From contig JAJPGY010000013.1 of the NCBI GenBank assembly GCA_021325555.1, positions 1-64,000 of the forward strand: a stretch of 64,000 nt of DNA, read 5' to 3'. Numbering within the stretch: position 1 is the first letter of the stretch; each line of letters starts with the position of its first letter. Under the pieces are notes generated by a model. That model was not told the origin of the DNA. It ran no database searches and was given only the letters and a program-made list of their open reading frames with translations. This document shows positions 61,647 through 64,000 of this stretch, piece by piece. A program made the translations under genes and the position numbers. The stretch is from Pseudomonadota bacterium. Lineage in GTDB: Bacteria; Cyanobacteriota; Vampirovibrionia; Obscuribacterales; Obscuribacteraceae.

Positions 61647-62708
61647 CTAGAAGGGGCTCTCCCCCTGGGGTTGCGGGCTGCCCAGCTGCTGGAAGGCCTT
61701 GCGCTTTTCCGCCTCGTGCTCCTCCAGCTCCCGGCGCATATAGGGGGTCGGCTTCTCCTGGGCAACGGGCTCGGCCGGGGCCAGCTTCTGCTCGAGCAGG
61801 GCGATGCGATCCTTTACCTTCTGGGTGCCGGGATCAGCCGGGGCCAGGCGGACGAAAGCCTTGTACTCGGTGATCGCCGAGCTGATGTGGCTCTCCTGGT
61901 CGAAGAGCATGCCCAGGTCCAGGTGAGCCTCGGCGTTGGAAGGGTTGAGGGAGAGGCACTCCCGCCAGCTGCGCATCGCCCCCTCATGGTCCCCCTTGCC
62001 CAGAAGGGCCAGCCCCAGGTTGAGGTAGATCCGTTGCCGGTCGGCGTCCGTGAGCTTGAGACGCTCGGCCTTCATCATCTCCAGGTACTGCCCGACCGCC
62101 TCGCCGAAGTTACGCAGCTTCATGTAGCAGTCGGCCATGTTCATCCAGGCCTCCGTGTAGGTCCAGGGCGGGTCGCCCAGCGCATCCCGGAAATGGCCGA
62201 TGGCCACCGAGAGGTCTCCCTGCTTGACGGCCAGCTTGCCCAGCGCGTTGTGCGCCCGCGGGCCGGGCCCCATGTACTCGATGAGGGCGTCGTTGAACTG
62301 CGTGCGCGCGTCCTCGTCGCGGTCCATGCGCATGTAGACCTCGCCCAGCTCGATGTGCGCCTCCGGCGATCTGCCCACCACCTGGTCCAGGTGTTTCCTG
62401 AAGGCCTCCACGGCCTTGGTGTCGTTTTCCCTGTCGTTCTTCAGCTTGTAACACTCGCCCAGGAAGAACCAGGCCCAGGGATTGTAGTTGTTGCGCGCAA
62501 AATCGATGGACTGCAAAAAGGAGTCGATCGCGCCGTCGATCTGGCCCTTCTTCATGCGCTGGATGCCCTCGTTGTAATTCTTGATGGCCGGGTCCGTCGT
62601 GTTCTTCTCCCGGCTGGCCAGCGCCGGCAGGGCCAGAGAGCCAGGGGCGGCTGGCGCGGCCGCCAGGAAAACACAGAGAAGCGCCACCGGCCGCTTGCCG
62701 CTAGTCAC
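61647..62708 (-). CDS. Secreted TPR protein
   Basis: The product is 353 aa. A signal peptide (PVALLCVFLAAAPAAPGSLA) is followed by about six TPR units (for example YNEGIQRMKKGQIDGAIDSF and AWFFLGECYKLKNDREN) to residue about 300, then a Pro/Glu-rich tail. The GTG start overlaps the small membrane protein by 8 nt, and the pseudokinase start follows the stop after 28 nt. It may be a periplasmic partner for the TPR part of the pseudokinase. Confidence 0.82.
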   Translation of the reverse strand: MTSGKRPVALLCVFLAAAPAAPGSLALPALASREKNTTDPAIKNYNEGIQRMKKGQIDGAIDSFLQSIDFARNNYNPWAWFFLGECYKLKNDRENDTKAVEAFRKHLDQVVGRSPEAHIELGEVYMRMDRDEDARTQFNDALIEYMGPGPRAHNALGKLAVKQGDLSVAIGHFRDALGDPPWTYTEAWMNMADCYMKLRNFGEAVGQYLEMMKAERLKLTDADRQRIYLNLGLALLGKGDHEGAMRSWRECLSLNPSNAEAHLDLGMLFDQESHISSAITEYKAFVRLAPADPGTQKVKDRIALLEQKLAPAEPVAQEKPTPYMRRELEEHEAEKRKAFQQLGSPQPQGESPF

Positions 62709-62952
62709 GGTGTCCGACCTCGAACTCGATCTGCAGGAGCCCCGCCAGGTAAAGCACCGTCACAAGGGCCGCGTAAAGCAGGCTGGCCTGCCAGGGCGAG
62801 ATCGGGGGCAGCGCAGCGAAGGAGGGCGCAATGGCGTTCCACCACCACTGAATGAAAAAGACAGGCAGCATAACGAAGAGCCCGACAAGCCCCATGCAGA
62901 GGATCGAGAAGATTATTGCCGCCCCGAGCGCGTGTGCCTGATAGATTTTCAC
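62701..62952 (-). CDS. Small membrane protein (83 aa)
   Basis: The GTG start is directly adjacent to the ligA stop. Two hydrophobic segments (AAIIFSILCMGLVGLFVMLPVF and SLLYAALVTVLYLAGLL) flank a Trp-rich loop (FFIQWWWNAIAPSF). No family is recognised. Tight packing between ligA and the TPR gene suggests a membrane member of that operon. Confidence 0.65.
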   Translation of the reverse strand: MKIYQAHALGAAIIFSILCMGLVGLFVMLPVFFIQWWWNAIAPSFAALPPISPWQASLLYAALVTVLYLAGLLQIEFEVGHRD

Positions 62953-64000
62953 CTACTCGCTCTCCAGCAAGGCCAGCAGTTGGGCCTCGTCTATTACTTT
63001 TATACCCAACTCCTGGGCGCGGGCAAGTTTCGAGCCCGGGTTGCGCCCGAGCACCAGGTAGTCTGTCTTTTTGGACACCGAGGAGGTGATCTTGCCGCCC
63101 CTTGCTTTCACCAGAGTCTCCGCCTGGGACCGCTCCAGGCCGGGAAGCTCGCCGGTAAAGACGAAGGTGCGACCGGCAAGCGTCTGCGGCAGCCTCCCCG
63201 CCGCGCCCCTGTCCGCGGTCATCCGCACGCCGGCCGCCTTCAGCTTGTCTATGAAGCGGCGGTTCTCCTTTCCATCGAAAAACGCGCGCACGCTGGCCGA
63301 GATTGCCGGCCCGATCCCCTCAATCTCCTCGATCTCCTCGGGCTCCGCCGCCATGAGCGCCTCGAGCGAGCCGAAGCGGTCTGCCAGGAGCTCGGCTGCC
63401 GAAGAGCCGACATGCCTTATGCCCAGCGCCGAGATGATGTTAGCCAGGGGCCGGGTCCTGGACCGCTCGATCTCGCGGGCCACGTTTTGCGCTGATTTCG
63501 TTCCCATGCGGGGCAGCGAGGCAAGCTGGCTTTCGCTCAGGTTGTAGAGGTCGGCCGGGTCGTCGACCATACCGGCGTCCAGAAGCTGCTTGATCAGCAC
63601 CTCGCCCACGCCCTCGATGTTCATGGCGTCGCGGCCCACCCAGTGCTCGATCCGTCGCTGGCGCTGGCTGGGGCAGCCGAAGGTGTTGACGCAGCGCACC
63701 ACCACCTCTGCCGGCAGGCGCTCCAGCTTGCTCCCGCAGGCCGGGCAGTGCTCCGGGTAAACGAACGGCTTGGACCCCGGCCTTCTTTTCTCCAGCTTGA
63801 CCGAGAGCACCTCCGGTATGATCTCGCCCGCCTTGCGCACCACGACCGTGTCACCGACCCGCACGTCCAGGCGCTTTATCTGATCCGCGTTATGGAGCGA
63901 GGCCCTTTTCACGGTCGTGCCGGCCAGCTTGACCGGTTGGAGGCGGGCGACCGGGGTGACGGCCCCGGTGCGCCCGACGTCGAGCTCGATTGCCTCGACG
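62953..64000 (-). CDS. ligA: NAD-dependent DNA ligase, C-terminal half (5' end off the window)
   Basis: About 349 codons are visible, roughly the last half of a normal 670-residue LigA. They begin in the nucleotidyl/OB-fold boundary (VGRTGAVTPVARLQPVKLAG). Next come the zinc finger CPACGSKLERLPAEVVVRC...FGC, the helix-hairpin-helix repeats (MNIEGVGEVLIKQLLDAG, GIRHVGSSAAELLA, IEGIGPAISASV) and a BRCT domain (FVFTGELPGLERSQAETLV, TDYLVLGRNPGSK). The missing N-terminal half holds the adenylation Lys. It probably leads the operon with the small membrane protein, TPR and pseudokinase genes. Confidence 0.95.
   Translation of the reverse strand, partial: VEAIELDVGRTGAVTPVARLQPVKLAGTTVKRASLHNADQIKRLDVRVGDTVVVRKAGEIIPEVLSVKLEKRRPGSKPFVYPEHCPACGSKLERLPAEVVVRCVNTFGCPSQRQRRIEHWVGRDAMNIEGVGEVLIKQLLDAGMVDDPADLYNLSESQLASLPRMGTKSAQNVAREIERSRTRPLANIISALGIRHVGSSAAELLADRFGSLEALMAAEPEEIEEIEGIGPAISASVRAFFDGKENRRFIDKLKAAGVRMTADRGAAGRLPQTLAGRTFVFTGELPGLERSQAETLVKARGGKITSSVSKKTDYLVLGRNPGSKLARAQELGIKVIDEAQLLALLESE

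Noticed and set aside
59315..61765. Longer start (61765) for the pseudokinase.
   Set aside because: The additional 49 residues are Arg/Ser-rich shadow of the TPR gene, and the kinase-like domain starts at ATG 61618.

Overview
The window is a GC-rich (by eye above 60% G+C), densely coded bacterial chromosome segment with about 60 protein genes, one tRNA and at least one duplicated non-coding RNA. Lipid and sugar genes (two family 9 glycosyltransferases, an ArnT-like transferase, a lysophospholipid-type acyltransferase), MraY, an LCP ligase and a type IV pilin point to a diderm bacterium with a peptidoglycan wall. Many TPR proteins, a kinase-like TPR protein and a cyanobacteria-like SLOG protein would fit a non-photosynthetic relative of Cyanobacteria. 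That placement is only a guess, because no rRNA or other decisive marker is present.

Layout. 1-10.6 kb: pilin fragment, LCP protein, glycosyltransferase, then a minus-strand signalling operon (TPR protein, sensor kinase, HD-GYP regulator) and mraY with a SLOG protein. 10.9-15.1 kb: pcrA and ndk, facing a second heptosyltransferase. 15.3-22.7 kb: a small basic ribbon-helix-helix protein with a structured leader and strong terminator, then an envelope-sugar block (DegT aminotransferase, GT-C protein, stand-alone MshEN protein, ArnT-like protein, acyltransferase). 22.8-28 kb: selB, DedA, small unknown genes, tRNA-Phe and a zinc-ribbon protein. 28-33.2 kb: a kinesin-light-chain-type TPR protein, then 1.4 kb without protein genes that holds two copies of a structured RNA module, and one unknown secreted protein. 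33.2-39 kb: minus-strand sulfur, amino-acid and envelope genes (aminotransferase, frameshifted acetyltransferase, sulfurtransferase, SpoIID, YceI, rhodanese, gluconokinase). 39.2-43.2 kb: an operon around an unusual P1B-type ATPase. 43.2-44.4 kb: two small mobile or defence-like genes. 44.4-54.2 kb: an alpha-2-macroglobulin/transpeptidase/AMMECR1/VanW envelope cluster, a membrane protein and a PDZ-CAP protein. 54.4-59.3 kb: a phenylacetate-type aromatic acyl-CoA operon. 59.3-64 kb: ligA followed by a small membrane protein, a TPR protein and a TPR pseudokinase.

Recurrent themes are c-di-GMP signalling (HD-GYP protein, MshEN protein, pilin), periplasmic wall remodelling and defence (LCP, SpoIID, transpeptidase, macroglobulin, VanW) and TPR scaffolds. 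The strongest candidate for something undescribed is the pair of RNA modules at 30929-31276 and 31836-32182. Over their last 206 nt they differ at 17 positions without gaps. Eight of these differences form four compensatory base-pair exchanges, which indicates a selected RNA structure rather than a protein.
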